From NCBI RefSeq assembly GCF_001423495.1, contig NZ_LMOG01000018.1, positions 374,812-438,811 of the forward strand: a stretch of DNA of 64,000 bases, given 5' to 3'. The first letter of the stretch is position 1. The number at the start of each line of letters is the position of its first letter. This stretch comes from Xanthomonas sp. Leaf131 (GTDB lineage Bacteria; Pseudomonadota; Gammaproteobacteria; Xanthomonadales; Xanthomonadaceae). The position numbers and the translations under genes were made by a program. The notes below the pieces were generated by a model. The model ran no database searches and was not told the DNA's origin. It worked only from the letters and a program-made list of their open reading frames with translations. Of the stretch, positions 16,742 to 26,400 are shown one piece after another.

Positions 16742-16949
16742 GGTTTCGTATCCGGAAGACTGATTGAGCGTCCCGCACGTTGGGGGCGTGACGGAACCGG
16801 TCCGAGTATGCCTGCGATTTGACGCGACGCAAACCGGGGGTGAATAGGCGAACTTGAACGGACCATGACCTTTGGCGCATTGGCGACATGATCGTTCGGG
16901 TGGTTTACTTGCCTACAACACCTGTTCACGCATCCACTAGGACACGACG

Positions 16950-18095
16950 ATGTCGCCACTCTCTTTCTTGCCCGGCCGCAGCGGAACCTGCGCCGCCGCG
17001 TTGTTGATCACCACAAGCCTGTTGCTGGGCGGCTGCAAGACGGGAGACGGCGAGGCCAAGGCTGCCGAGGAAAAGAAAACCGTCGACGCGGTGCCAGTGG
17101 AAATCGCCAAGGCCGCGCGCCGTGCGGTGGCGGCCAGCTACACCGGCACCGCCGCGTTGGAGCCGCGTGCCGAAGCGCAGGTGGTGGCCAAGACCTCCGG
17201 TGTTGCGCTGGCGGTGATGGTAGAAGAGGGCCAGAAGGTGTCTGCTGGCCAGGCATTGGTGCGGCTGGATCCGGACCGCGCGCATCTGGCGGTGGCGCAG
17301 AGCGAAGCACAGTTGCGCAAACTGGAAAACAGTTATCGCCGCGCCACGCAGTTGGTGGGCCAGCAATTGGTCAGCGCCGCCGATGTCGATCAGCTCAAGT
17401 TCGATGTCGAAAACAGTCGCGCGCAGCATCGGCTGACATCGCTGGAGTTGTCCTACACCACGGTGCAGGCGCCGATCTCCGGGGTGATCGCATCGCGCTC
17501 GATCAAGACCGGCAACTTCGTGCAGATCAATACGCCGATCTTCCGGATCGTCGACGACTCGCAGCTGGAAGCCACGCTCAATGTGCCCGAACGCGAACTG
17601 GCCACGCTCAAATCCGGCCAGCCGGTGACCTTGCTCGCCGACGCGCTGCCTGGCCAGCAGTTCATCGGCAAGGTTGATCGCATTGCGCCGGTGGTGGATT
17701 CGGGCAGCGGCACGTTTCGCGTGGTGTGTGCGTTCGGCCAGGGCGCCGAAGCGCTGCAGCCTGGCATGTTCGGGCGCATTCGCATCGATTACGACCAGCG
17801 CAAGGATGCCTTGGTGATCCCGCGTTTGGCATTGCTGGACGATGGCGAGCCGGCAGTGTTCGTGGTGCGCAATGGCAAGGCCAGCCGGGTGCCGGTGAAA
17901 CTCGGTTATGCCGAAGGCCCGTGGCTGGAAGTGCGGCAGGGCCTGAAAGAGGGCGACCAGGTGGTCACCGCCGGCAAGGTGGCACTGCGCGACGGCACGG
18001 CGGTGCAGGTCATCGGCCAGCCCGAGCGCAAGCCGGTGGCTGCGGCGGCACCGGCAGCCGGCGACAACACCGGCAGCGATGAGACGCGCTCATGA
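16950..18095 (+). CDS. RND efflux periplasmic adaptor (membrane fusion protein)
   Basis: A 381-residue MFP lipoprotein. The signal ends LLLGGC (lipobox), followed by a barrel-sandwich region (VVAKTSGVALAVMVEEGQKVSAGQ, with the second half at APISGVIASRSIKTGNFV), an alpha-helical hairpin of about 50 residues between them, and a beta-barrel with SGSGTFRVVCAF. It links inner-membrane RND permeases to an outer-membrane channel. The stop overlaps the first permease gene by four bases. No TolC-type gene is in the operon, so the channel must be encoded elsewhere. Confidence 0.92.
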   Translation: MSPLSFLPGRSGTCAAALLITTSLLLGGCKTGDGEAKAAEEKKTVDAVPVEIAKAARRAVAASYTGTAALEPRAEAQVVAKTSGVALAVMVEEGQKVSAGQALVRLDPDRAHLAVAQSEAQLRKLENSYRRATQLVGQQLVSAADVDQLKFDVENSRAQHRLTSLELSYTTVQAPISGVIASRSIKTGNFVQINTPIFRIVDDSQLEATLNVPERELATLKSGQPVTLLADALPGQQFIGKVDRIAPVVDSGSGTFRVVCAFGQGAEALQPGMFGRIRIDYDQRKDALVIPRLALLDDGEPAVFVVRNGKASRVPVKLGYAEGPWLEVRQGLKEGDQVVTAGKVALRDGTAVQVIGQPERKPVAAAAPAAGDNTGSDETRS

Positions 18096-21000
18096 GCGAT
18101 CACGGTAACGCGCACGGACCCGTGCACGACCCGCATGCGCCATTGCACGGAGGTGGTGGCGGTTTGGTGGCCTTCGCTACGCGGCGGCGGGTGACCATCG
18201 CGATGATCACCGTGACCATGCTGCTGTTCGGGCTGATCGCGCTGCGTAGCCTCAAGGTCAATCTGTTGCCGGACCTGAGCTATCCCACGCTGACCGTACG
18301 CACCGAATACACCGGCGCAGCGCCGGCGGAAATCGAAACGCTGGTGACCGAGCCGGTGGAAGAAGCCGTCGGTGTGGTCAAGAACCTGCGCAAGCTGAAG
18401 TCGATCTCGCGCACCGGGCAAAGTGATGTGGTGCTGGAATTCGCCTGGGGCACCAACATGGATCAGGCCGGCCTGGAAGTGCGCGACAAGATGGAAGCCC
18501 TGTCGCTGCCGTTGGAAGCCAAGCCGCCGGTGCTGTTGCGCTTCAATCCCTCGACCGAGCCGATCATGCGGCTGGCGTTGTCGCCCAAGCAGGCGCCGGC
18601 CTCCGACAGCGATGCGATCCGCCAGCTCACCGGCTTGCGTCGCTATGCCGATGAAGATCTGAAGAAGAAGCTCGAGCCGGTGGCCGGCGTCGCTGCGGTC
18701 AAGGTCGGCGGCGGGCTGGAAGACGAGATCCAGGTCGATATCGATCAGCAGAAACTGGCCCAGCTCAATCTGCCGATCGACAACGTGATCACCCGGCTCA
18801 AGGAAGAGAACGTCAACATCTCCGGCGGCCGCCTGGAAGAAGGCTCGCAGCGGTATCTGGTGCGCACGGTCAACCAGTTCGTGGATCTGGACGAGATTCG
18901 CAACATGCTGGTCACCACGCAAAGCAGCAGCGGTAGCGCGGCGCAGGCGGCAATGCAGCAGATGTATGCGATTGCTGCGTCCACCGGCTCGCAGGCGGCA
19001 TTGGCGGCAGCGGCCGAAGTGCAAAGCACCTCGTCGTCGGCCAGCAGCAGCATCGCCGGCGGCATGCCGGTGCGATTGAAAGATGTGGCCGAGGTACGCC
19101 AGGGCTACAAGGAACGCGAGGCGATCATCCGCCTGGGCGGCAAGGAAACGGTGGAACTGGCGATCTACAAGGAAGGCGATGCCAACACGGTGTCCACCGC
19201 GGCTGCGTTGCGCAAGCGCCTGGAGCAGTTGAAGGCGACCGTGCCCGGCGACGTGGAAATCACCACCATCGAGGACCAGTCGCACTTCATCGAACATGCG
19301 ATCAGCGACGTCAAGAAGGATGCGGTGATCGGCGGCGTGCTGGCGATCCTGATCATCTTCCTGTTCCTGCGCGATGGCTGGAGCACGTTTGTGATCAGCC
19401 TGTCGTTGCCGGTGTCGATCATCACCACGTTCTTCTTCATGGGCCAGTTGGGACTGAGCCTCAACGTGATGTCGCTAGGCGGCTTGGCGTTGGCGACCGG
19501 CCTGGTGGTGGACGATTCGATCGTGGTGCTGGAGAGCATCGCCAAGGCGCGTGAACGTGGCTTGAGCGTGCTGGATGCGGCCATTGCCGGCACCCGCGAA
19601 GTGAGCATGGCGGTGATGGCCTCCACGCTGACCACGATTGCGGTATTTCTGCCGCTGGTGTTCGTCGAAGGGATTGCCGGGCAGCTGTTCCGCGACCAGG
19701 CGATGACGGTGGCGATCGCGATTGCGATCTCGCTGGTGGTGTCGATGACGCTGATTCCGATGTTGAGTTCGCTCAAGGGCGCGCCGCCGATGGCGTTCCC
19801 TGACGAGCCCAGCCATCCGCAGTGGCAGCCGGAGCAGCGTTGGCTCAAGCCAGTGGCGGCAGGCCGGCGTGGTGCCGGTGCGAGCGTGCGCTATGCGTTC
19901 TTCGGTGCGGCGTGGGCGGTGGTCAAGCTGTGGCGCGGCGTGGCGCGGGTGGTCTCGCCGGTGATGCGCAAGGCCAGCGATCTGGCGATGGCCCCGTATG
20001 GCCGCGCCGAGCGTGGCTATCTGGCGATGTTGCCGGCGGCGTTGCGTCGACCCGGGTTGGTATTGGGATTGGCAGCGGCTGCGTTTATCGGCACGGTGTT
20101 TCTGGTGCCGATGCTGGGCGCGGACCTGATTCCGCAGTTGGCGCAGGACCGCTTCGAAATGACCGTGAAGCTGCCTTCCGGCACGCCGCTGGCGCAGACC
20201 GACGCATTGGTGCGCGAGCTGCAGCTGGCGCACGACAAAGACCCGGGCATCGCCTCGTTGTATGGCGTCAGCGGCAGCGGCACGCGGTTGGATGCCAACC
20301 CCACCGAGAGCGGCGAGAACATCGGCAAGCTCACGGTGGTGATGGCTGGCGGCGGCAGTCCTGCAGTGGAAGCAGCGGCCACCGAGCGGCTGCGCAGCAG
20401 CATGGTCGGGCATCCGGGTGCGCAGGTGGATTTTGCGCGGCCGGCGTTGTTCAGTTTTTCCACGCCACTGGAAGTGGAACTGCGCGGGCAGGATCTGGGC
20501 GAGCTGGAACGTGCCGGGCAGAAGTTGGCGGCGATGCTGCGGGCCAATGGCCACTACGCCGACGTCAAGTCGACGGTGGAAGAGGGCTTTCCGGAAATCC
20601 AGATCCGCTTCGATCAGGAGCGCGCCGGTGCATTGGGGTTGACCACGCGCCAGATCGCCGATGTGATCGTCAAGAAGGTGCGCGGCGATGTGGCCACGCG
20701 CTACAGCTTCCGCGATCGCAAGATCGATGTGCTGGTGCGGGCGCAGCACAGCGACCGCGCCAGTGTAGAGGCGATCCGGCAGCTGATCGTCAACCCGGGC
20801 AGCAGCCGACCGGTACGTCTGGCGGCGGTGGCCGAGGTGTTGGCCACGACCGGGCCGAGCGAGATCCATCGCGCCGATCAGACCCGCGTGGCGATCGTGT
20901 CGGCCAGCCTGCATGACATGGATCTGGGCGGTGCGGTGCGCGAGGTCGAGTCGATGGTGCGCAAGAATCCGCTGGCCGCCGGCGTGGGCATGCATATCGG

Positions 21001-21604
21001 CGGGCAGGGCGAAGAGTTGGCGCAGTCGGTGAAGTCGTTGCTGTTCGCGTTCGGCCTGGCAATCTTTCTGGTCTATCTGGTGATGGCCTCGCAGTTCGAG
21101 TCGTTGCTGCATCCGTTCGTCATCCTGTTCACCATTCCGCTGGCAATGGTGGGTGCGGTGCTGGCCTTGCTGATGACTGGCAAGCCGGTGTCGGTGGTGG
21201 TATTTATCGGTCTGATCCTGCTGGTGGGGCTGGTGACCAAGAACGCGATCATCCTGATCGACAAGGTCAACCAGCTGCGCGAGGAAGGCGTGCCCAAGCA
21301 CGAGGCCTTGATCGAAGGCGCACGTTCGCGCTTGCGCCCGATCGTGATGACCACGCTGTGCACGCTGTTCGGCTTCCTGCCGCTGGCGGTAGCAATGGGC
21401 GAGGGCGCAGAGGTGCGTGCGCCGATGGCGATCACCGTGATCGGCGGGCTGCTGGTGTCCACGTTGCTGACCTTGCTGGTGATCCCGGTGGTGTACGACC
21501 TGCTGGATCGTCGCGCCGATGCCTATTACCTGGAGCGTGGCCGGCGCACGGCCGGCCAACGTGCGCAGGCGACCGGTAACTCCGACGGGCTGGAGGCGCT
21601 ATGA
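18092..21604 (+). CDS. RND efflux permease, first of two
   Basis: A 1170-residue HAE1-type RND transporter, about 130 residues longer than AcrB. The proton-relay motif is GLVVDDSIVVLE in TM4. TM-rich blocks occur at about 410-560 and 960-1140, and porter domains between. The extra length comes from a low-complexity Ala/Ser/Gln stretch at about residues 275-322 and a linker at about 560-645 before TM7 that contains an additional hydrophobic segment. The N-terminus has a short His/Gly-rich leader before RRRVTIAMITVTMLLFGL. The 3' end overlaps the next permease by four bases. The substrate is unknown. Confidence 0.92.
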   Translation: MSDHGNAHGPVHDPHAPLHGGGGGLVAFATRRRVTIAMITVTMLLFGLIALRSLKVNLLPDLSYPTLTVRTEYTGAAPAEIETLVTEPVEEAVGVVKNLRKLKSISRTGQSDVVLEFAWGTNMDQAGLEVRDKMEALSLPLEAKPPVLLRFNPSTEPIMRLALSPKQAPASDSDAIRQLTGLRRYADEDLKKKLEPVAGVAAVKVGGGLEDEIQVDIDQQKLAQLNLPIDNVITRLKEENVNISGGRLEEGSQRYLVRTVNQFVDLDEIRNMLVTTQSSSGSAAQAAMQQMYAIAASTGSQAALAAAAEVQSTSSSASSSIAGGMPVRLKDVAEVRQGYKEREAIIRLGGKETVELAIYKEGDANTVSTAAALRKRLEQLKATVPGDVEITTIEDQSHFIEHAISDVKKDAVIGGVLAILIIFLFLRDGWSTFVISLSLPVSIITTFFFMGQLGLSLNVMSLGGLALATGLVVDDSIVVLESIAKARERGLSVLDAAIAGTREVSMAVMASTLTTIAVFLPLVFVEGIAGQLFRDQAMTVAIAIAISLVVSMTLIPMLSSLKGAPPMAFPDEPSHPQWQPEQRWLKPVAAGRRGAGASVRYAFFGAAWAVVKLWRGVARVVSPVMRKASDLAMAPYGRAERGYLAMLPAALRRPGLVLGLAAAAFIGTVFLVPMLGADLIPQLAQDRFEMTVKLPSGTPLAQTDALVRELQLAHDKDPGIASLYGVSGSGTRLDANPTESGENIGKLTVVMAGGGSPAVEAAATERLRSSMVGHPGAQVDFARPALFSFSTPLEVELRGQDLGELERAGQKLAAMLRANGHYADVKSTVEEGFPEIQIRFDQERAGALGLTTRQIADVIVKKVRGDVATRYSFRDRKIDVLVRAQHSDRASVEAIRQLIVNPGSSRPVRLAAVAEVLATTGPSEIHRADQTRVAIVSASLHDMDLGGAVREVESMVRKNPLAAGVGMHIGGQGEELAQSVKSLLFAFGLAIFLVYLVMASQFESLLHPFVILFTIPLAMVGAVLALLMTGKPVSVVVFIGLILLVGLVTKNAIILIDKVNQLREEGVPKHEALIEGARSRLRPIVMTTLCTLFGFLPLAVAMGEGAEVRAPMAITVIGGLLVSTLLTLLVIPVVYDLLDRRADAYYLERGRRTAGQRAQATGNSDGLEAL

Positions 21605-24600
21605 GCGTTGCCGCCTTCAGCATCCGTCGGCCGGTCACCACCATCATGTGCTTCGTCTCGCTGGTGGTGGTGGGGCTGATTGCTGCATTCCGGCTGCCGC
21701 TTGAAGCATTGCCGGATATCTCCGCACCGTTCCTGTTCGTACAGTTGCCGTACACCGGCTCTACGCCGGACGAGGTGGAACGCAACCTGGTGCGGCCGGC
21801 CGAGGAAGCGCTGGCGACGATGACCGGCATCAAGCGCATGCGCTCGACCGCCACCGCCGATGGCGCCAATATCTTCATCGAGTTCTCCGACTGGGACCGC
21901 GATATCGCCATCGCCGCATCGGATGCGCGCGAACGGCTGGATGCCATTCGCGACGATTTTCCGGAGGATCTGCAGCGCTTCCATATCTTCAAGTGGTCCA
22001 GCAGCGACGAGCCGGTGCTCAAGGTGCGCCTGGCCAGCCAGACCGACTTGACCGGCGCCTACGACATGCTCGACCGCGAGTTCAAGCGGCGCATCGAACG
22101 GATTCCCGGCGTGGCCAAGGTGGAGATCTCCGGCGCACCGCCGAACGAGGTGGAGATCGCCATCGCGCCGGACCGGCTCACCGCGCACGACCTCAGCCTC
22201 AACGATTTGAGCGAGCGTCTGAGCAAGCTCAATTTCTCGGTGTCTGCCGGCCAGATCGACGACAACGGCCAGCGCATCCGCGTGCAGCCGATCGGCGAAC
22301 TGCGCGATCTGCAGGAGTTGCGCGAGTTGGTACTCAACGCCAAAGGCTTGCGCCTGGGTGATATCGCCGAGGTGCGGCTGAAGCCGACGCGGATGAATTA
22401 CGGGCGTCGTCTCGATGGACGCCCGGCGATCGGGTTGGATGTCTACAAGGAGCGCAGCGCCAACCTGGTGGATGTGTCCAAGGCCGCGTTGAAGGAAGTC
22501 GAAGATATCCGCGCCGAGCCGGCGATGCGCGATGTGCAGGTCAAGGTGATCGACAACCAGGGCAAGGCGGTGACCTCGTCGCTGGCCGAACTGGCCGAGG
22601 CCGGGGCGGTGGGCTTGCTGTTGTCGATCACGGTGCTGTTCTTCTTTCTGCGTCATTGGCCCTCGACGCTGATGGTGACGCTGGCGATTCCGATCTGCTT
22701 TGCGATCACGCTGGGCTTCATGTACTTCGTCGGCGTCACGCTCAACATCCTGACCATGATGGGCTTGCTGCTGGCGGTCGGCATGCTGGTGGACAACGCA
22801 GTGGTGGTGGTGGAAAGCATCTACCAGGAACGCGAGCGCATGCCGGGCCAACCGCAGCTGGCGGCCCTGCTCGGCACGCGTAGCGTGGCGATCGCGCTCA
22901 GCGCCGGCACGCTGTGCCATTGCATCGTGTTCGTGCCGAACCTGTTCGGCGAAACCAACAACATCAGCATCTTCATGGCGCAGATCGCGATCACCATTTC
23001 GGTCTCGCTGCTGGCCTCGTGGTTGGTGGCGATCAGTCTGATTCCGATGTTGTCGGCGCGTATGAAGACACCGCCGATGGTGACGTCCGAACACGGCGTG
23101 ATCGCACGGCTGCAGCGGCGCTACGCCAAAGTGCTGGCATGGACACTGGCGCATCGCGGCTGGAGCGTGGCCGGTATCGTGTTGGTGAGCGCGATCAGCC
23201 TGGTGCCGATGAAGCTGACCAAGGTCGACATGTTCGGCGGCGATGGCGGCAACGAGGCCTTCATCCAGTACCAATGGAAAGGCTCGTACACGCATGAGCA
23301 GCTCGGCGAGGAAATCGGGCGAGTCGAAAACTTCCTGGAAGCCAATCGCGACAAGTACCACATCACCCAGGTGTATTCGTGGTTCAGCGAGGTGGAAGGC
23401 AGCAGCACCACGGTGACCTTTGACGCGAGCAAGGTCAAAGACCTGCCCGCATTGCTTGAACAGATCCGCAAGGCCTTGCCGCGTTCGGCGCGCGCCGATT
23501 ACAGCATCGGCAACCAGGGCGATGGCGGCAGCGGCAATCAAGGCGTGCAGGTGCAGCTGGTCGGCGATTCGACCCAGGCATTACAGGCGTTGGCCGAGGA
23601 CGTGATTCCGCTACTGGCACAGCGCAAGGAATTGCGCGATGTGCATGTGGATACCGGCGACCGCACCAGCGAGTTGGCGATCCGGGTGGACCGCGAGCGT
23701 GCGGCGGCCTTCGGCTTCAGTGCCGAGCAGGTGGCGAGTTTCGTTGGGCTGGCATTGCGCGGCACACCGCTACGCGAGTTCCGCCGCGGCGACAACGAAG
23801 TGCCGGTATGGGTACGGTTTGCCGGTGCGGAACAGAGCAAGCCGGAAGATCTGGCCAGCTTCACGGTGCGCACCAAGGATGGCCGCAGCGTGCCGTTGCT
23901 CAGTCTGGTGGATGTGCAGATTCGCCCGGCGGCGACGCAGATCGGCCGCACCAATCGCCAGACCACGCTGACCATCAAGGCCAATCTGGCCGAAAAGGTC
24001 ACCGTGCCCGAGGCACGTGCAGCGATGGAAAAACCGCTCAAGGCGATGAGCTTCCCGGCCGGTTACAGCTATACCTTCGACGGCGGCGATTATCAGAACG
24101 ACGGCGAGGCGATGGGCCAGATGGTATTCAACCTGGTGATCGCGCTGGTGATGATTTACGTGGTGATGGCGGCAGTATTCGAGTCGCTGCTGTTTCCTGC
24201 GGCGATCATGAGCGGTGTGCTGTTTTCGATCTTCGGGGTGTTCTGGCTGTTCTGGATCACCGGCACCTCGTTCGGGATCATGTCCTTCATCGGCATTCTG
24301 GTGCTGATGGGTGTGGTGGTGAACAACGGCATCGTGATGATTGAGCACATCAACAATCTGCGCCGCCGCGGCATGGGCCGCACGCAAGCGCTGATCGAAG
24401 GTTCTCGCGAGCGCCTGCGGCCGATCATGATGACGATGGGCACCGCAATCCTGGCGATGGTGCCGATCTCGCTGACCAGCACCACGATGTTCAGCGACGG
24501 CCCGCCTTATTTCCCGATGGCCCGCGCGATCGCGGGAGGGCTGGCGTTTTCGACGGTAGTGAGCCTGCTGTTCCTGCCGACGATCTATGCGATTCTCGAT

Positions 24601-24687
24601 GACATGAGCAACGGCGCAGCGGCGCTGGTGCGACGTGCGCGTGGTGTGCCGAAGACGATGCAGGCGAGAGCCTCGCTGGAGTCTTGA
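21601..24687 (+). CDS. RND efflux permease, second of two
   Basis: A 1028-residue RND transporter of usual AcrB length. It begins SIRRPVTTIMCFVSLVVVGL, has GMLVDNAVVVVES in TM4 (only one Asp where the first permease has two), and MGVVVNNGIVMIEHINNLRRRG in the second half. Two different permeases fed by one adaptor suggests a heteromeric pump of the MdtB/MdtC kind; this is inference from gene order. Its last ~100 bases have a degenerate echo in the repeat region downstream. Confidence 0.92.
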   Translation: MSVAAFSIRRPVTTIMCFVSLVVVGLIAAFRLPLEALPDISAPFLFVQLPYTGSTPDEVERNLVRPAEEALATMTGIKRMRSTATADGANIFIEFSDWDRDIAIAASDARERLDAIRDDFPEDLQRFHIFKWSSSDEPVLKVRLASQTDLTGAYDMLDREFKRRIERIPGVAKVEISGAPPNEVEIAIAPDRLTAHDLSLNDLSERLSKLNFSVSAGQIDDNGQRIRVQPIGELRDLQELRELVLNAKGLRLGDIAEVRLKPTRMNYGRRLDGRPAIGLDVYKERSANLVDVSKAALKEVEDIRAEPAMRDVQVKVIDNQGKAVTSSLAELAEAGAVGLLLSITVLFFFLRHWPSTLMVTLAIPICFAITLGFMYFVGVTLNILTMMGLLLAVGMLVDNAVVVVESIYQERERMPGQPQLAALLGTRSVAIALSAGTLCHCIVFVPNLFGETNNISIFMAQIAITISVSLLASWLVAISLIPMLSARMKTPPMVTSEHGVIARLQRRYAKVLAWTLAHRGWSVAGIVLVSAISLVPMKLTKVDMFGGDGGNEAFIQYQWKGSYTHEQLGEEIGRVENFLEANRDKYHITQVYSWFSEVEGSSTTVTFDASKVKDLPALLEQIRKALPRSARADYSIGNQGDGGSGNQGVQVQLVGDSTQALQALAEDVIPLLAQRKELRDVHVDTGDRTSELAIRVDRERAAAFGFSAEQVASFVGLALRGTPLREFRRGDNEVPVWVRFAGAEQSKPEDLASFTVRTKDGRSVPLLSLVDVQIRPAATQIGRTNRQTTLTIKANLAEKVTVPEARAAMEKPLKAMSFPAGYSYTFDGGDYQNDGEAMGQMVFNLVIALVMIYVVMAAVFESLLFPAAIMSGVLFSIFGVFWLFWITGTSFGIMSFIGILVLMGVVVNNGIVMIEHINNLRRRGMGRTQALIEGSRERLRPIMMTMGTAILAMVPISLTSTTMFSDGPPYFPMARAIAGGLAFSTVVSLLFLPTIYAILDDMSNGAAALVRRARGVPKTMQARASLES

Positions 24688-24730
24688 ACGACCCGAAGGC
24701 CTTGAGCAACTATTGACGAGTCGCTCTCAA

Positions 24731-24955
24731 GCCCCTCTCCCGCCGGGAGAGGGGTTGGGGTGAGGGTACGGTTTTCCGGGTACTGCCAAGTGCGCGGCTG
24801 TTGGTTACTGGCTTCGGTGAGGGGCGGCAGCGCGGCCGGGGACTGGCTCCTCGGCTCGGTCAGACATCCTGTCTGACTCGCCGCCGCGGCACATCCCTGT
24901 GCCGCTCTCCGCCAATCCCCGGCCACGCTGCCGCCTCGGCAAGTCGCTGTCATGC
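24731..24955. repeat. Composite intergenic repeat, copy A
   Basis: It contains the CCCCTCTCCC/GGGAGAGGGG hairpin followed by TTGGGGTGAGGGTA, then TCAGACATCCTGTCTGA and CGGCACATCCCTGTGCCG hairpins. About 225 bases are repeated 361 bases downstream with few differences. Confidence 0.8.
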
Positions 24956-25091
24956 ACTAGTCAAGGCAAGCGAATTCTCCGTCGCGATTCTCGATGACAG
25001 CAGCAGATCAGGGATCTGTTGGTGTGTCGTGGTACGCCGAAAACGCCACCGCCACGTAGCGCTCGAGTCTTGAACGTCAAGAGCCGCCTGA

Positions 25092-25315
25092 AGCCCCCTC
25101 CCGCCGGGAGAGGGGTTGGGGTGAGGGTACGGTTTTCCGGGTACTGCCAAGTGCGCGGCTGTTGGTTACTGGCTTCGGTAAGCGGCGGCAGCGCGGCCGG
25201 GAACTGGCTCCTCGGCTCGGTCAGACATCCTGTCTGACTCGCCGCGCGGCACATCCCTGTGCCGCTCTCCGCCAATCCCCGACCACGCTGCCGCCCCGGC
25301 GAGTCGCCATCATGA
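25092..25315. repeat. Composite intergenic repeat, copy B
   Basis: It matches copy A from CCCGCCGGGAGAGGGG through the hairpins to ACCACGCTGCCGCC, with small indels (one CTC, one GCC) and point changes. The 100 bases before it resemble the 3' end of the second RND permease gene. Confidence 0.8.
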
Positions 25316-25410
25316 TCTTGATCAGGTAAAGCAACTTTTCAAAACTTGGCGTGGGGACGTGCCCGACAGGAATCGCTGCTCCACGTTCCGCCAACACAGG
25401 AACATTCGAA

Positions 25411-25516
25411 GAGCGGCCCGCGGGTGCCGGGGCAGGACCTTACACGACATGGCGCGTGTAAGAGCCCCCATGGATGGGTTCACGGCGTGTCCTGCCCCGG
25501 CGCCCGCGGGCCGCTC
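25411..25516. repeat. Palindromic intergenic element with 28-bp arms
   Basis: Arms at 25411-25438 and 25489-25516 match at 27 of 28 positions as reverse complements. Inside are CTTACACG (25439-25446) with CGTGTAAG (25455-25462) and a CCCA-TGGA-TGGG hairpin (25467-25478). GCAGGACCTTA at the inner arm edge matches the corresponding TAAGGTCCTGC of the element at 9851-9960, so the two families are probably related. Confidence 0.8.
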
Positions 25517-25688
25517 CCACGCATAGAATCAAGGCGCCAGCCAACCACGCTTTCCTCAGCCAAATCAAAGCGCAAATAAACTGCGCTTTCCTCAATCACC
25601 TGAAAGCGCTAGCCAACCAGCTTTTGTAATTAAATCAGCTTTCCACCGCAGCCCGGCTTTTCAACTCGCTGGATGCGGCGCCCAGAAA

Positions 25689-26348
25689 TCAGCCCGCACG
25701 CACCTGTCGAACGATCGCCGCCGCCTTGGCCGAGCTTTCCTTGACCTTGTCCCACTGACCCTGGGCCAGCCAGTCTTTGGGCACCATCCACGAGCCGCCG
25801 ATGCATACCACGTTCGGCTGCGACAGGAACTCGGCCGCGTTGGCCTCGCTGATGCCGCCGGTGGGGCAGAGTTTGAGCTCGGACAGCGGGCCAGCCAGGC
25901 CCTTGAGCATCTGCAGGCCACCCACGGCAGTGGCCGGGAACAGTTTGCACACGCGGAAACCCAGGCCCATCAGGGTCAGTAGTTCGGTCGGGGTGGCCGC
26001 GCCAGGCACTGCGGGAATCGGTGCATCGGCGAGCAGGCGTGCCAGCGGTGCCGGGGTACCCGGGGTGACCAGGAAGTCCGCACCGGCATCCACCGACTGA
26101 CGCAGCTGCAATTCGCTGAGTACGGTGCCGGCGCCGATCACGATGTTGGGCAGTTCGCGTTTGAGCATGGCCAGCGCTTCGATCGCGATCGGGGTACGCA
26201 GGGTCAGCTCGATCGCGGGCAGGCCGCCTTCGAGCAGCGCATCGGCGACGCGGCGTGCCTGGTCCAGCGTATCGACGGTGACCACCGGCAGGATGCCGGC
26301 GTCGCGCAGCAGCTGTTCGGCGGTGTTCTGGGTCTGGGCAATCGTCAT
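25689..26348 (-). CDS. eda: KDPG aldolase (2-dehydro-3-deoxyphosphogluconate aldolase)
   Basis: A 219-residue class I aldolase that splits KDPG into pyruvate and glyceraldehyde 3-phosphate, the last Entner-Doudoroff step. The Schiff-base Lys is at residue 135 in VCKLFPA, the catalytic Glu is in IELTLRT, and the phosphate loops are PTGGI and CIGGSW. The start MTIAQTQN at 26348 is 52 bases downstream of the edd stop, last gene of the operon. Confidence 0.95.
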   Translation of the reverse strand: MTIAQTQNTAEQLLRDAGILPVVTVDTLDQARRVADALLEGGLPAIELTLRTPIAIEALAMLKRELPNIVIGAGTVLSELQLRQSVDAGADFLVTPGTPAPLARLLADAPIPAVPGAATPTELLTLMGLGFRVCKLFPATAVGGLQMLKGLAGPLSELKLCPTGGISEANAAEFLSQPNVVCIGGSWMVPKDWLAQGQWDKVKESSAKAAAIVRQVRAG

Positions 26349-26400
26349 TGCAACTCCGTTAGACGGCGACCGCCGAGGCGGTCGCAGAGAGGGAAGGGGA

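Larger units (their letters stand above)
24688..25688. other. 1-kb non-coding repeat region
   Basis: No supportable gene. From left to right it holds a repeat unit (about 24731-24955), a degenerate second unit (about 24986-25315) that begins with an echo of the RND gene tail, a 28-bp-arm palindromic element (25411-25516) and a short stretch with CGCTTTCCTCA-type micro-repeats (about 25545-25650). Open frames here are short and change frame between the two repeat copies. Confidence 0.7.

Noticed and set aside
19475..23541. Two long antisense frames (about 690 and 670 codons) across the RND permeases
   Set aside because: Composition is His/Gln/Arg-rich and opposite to clear transporters; typical GC-rich shadow frames.
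24801..25237. Short open frames in the repeat region that look alike between copies A and B
   Set aside because: They fall in different frames in the two copies and consist of hairpin repeats, so protein coding is not maintained.
24731..25516. CRISPR-like array
   Set aside because: There are only two long imperfect copies, with no regular short repeats or unique spacers, and no cas genes.
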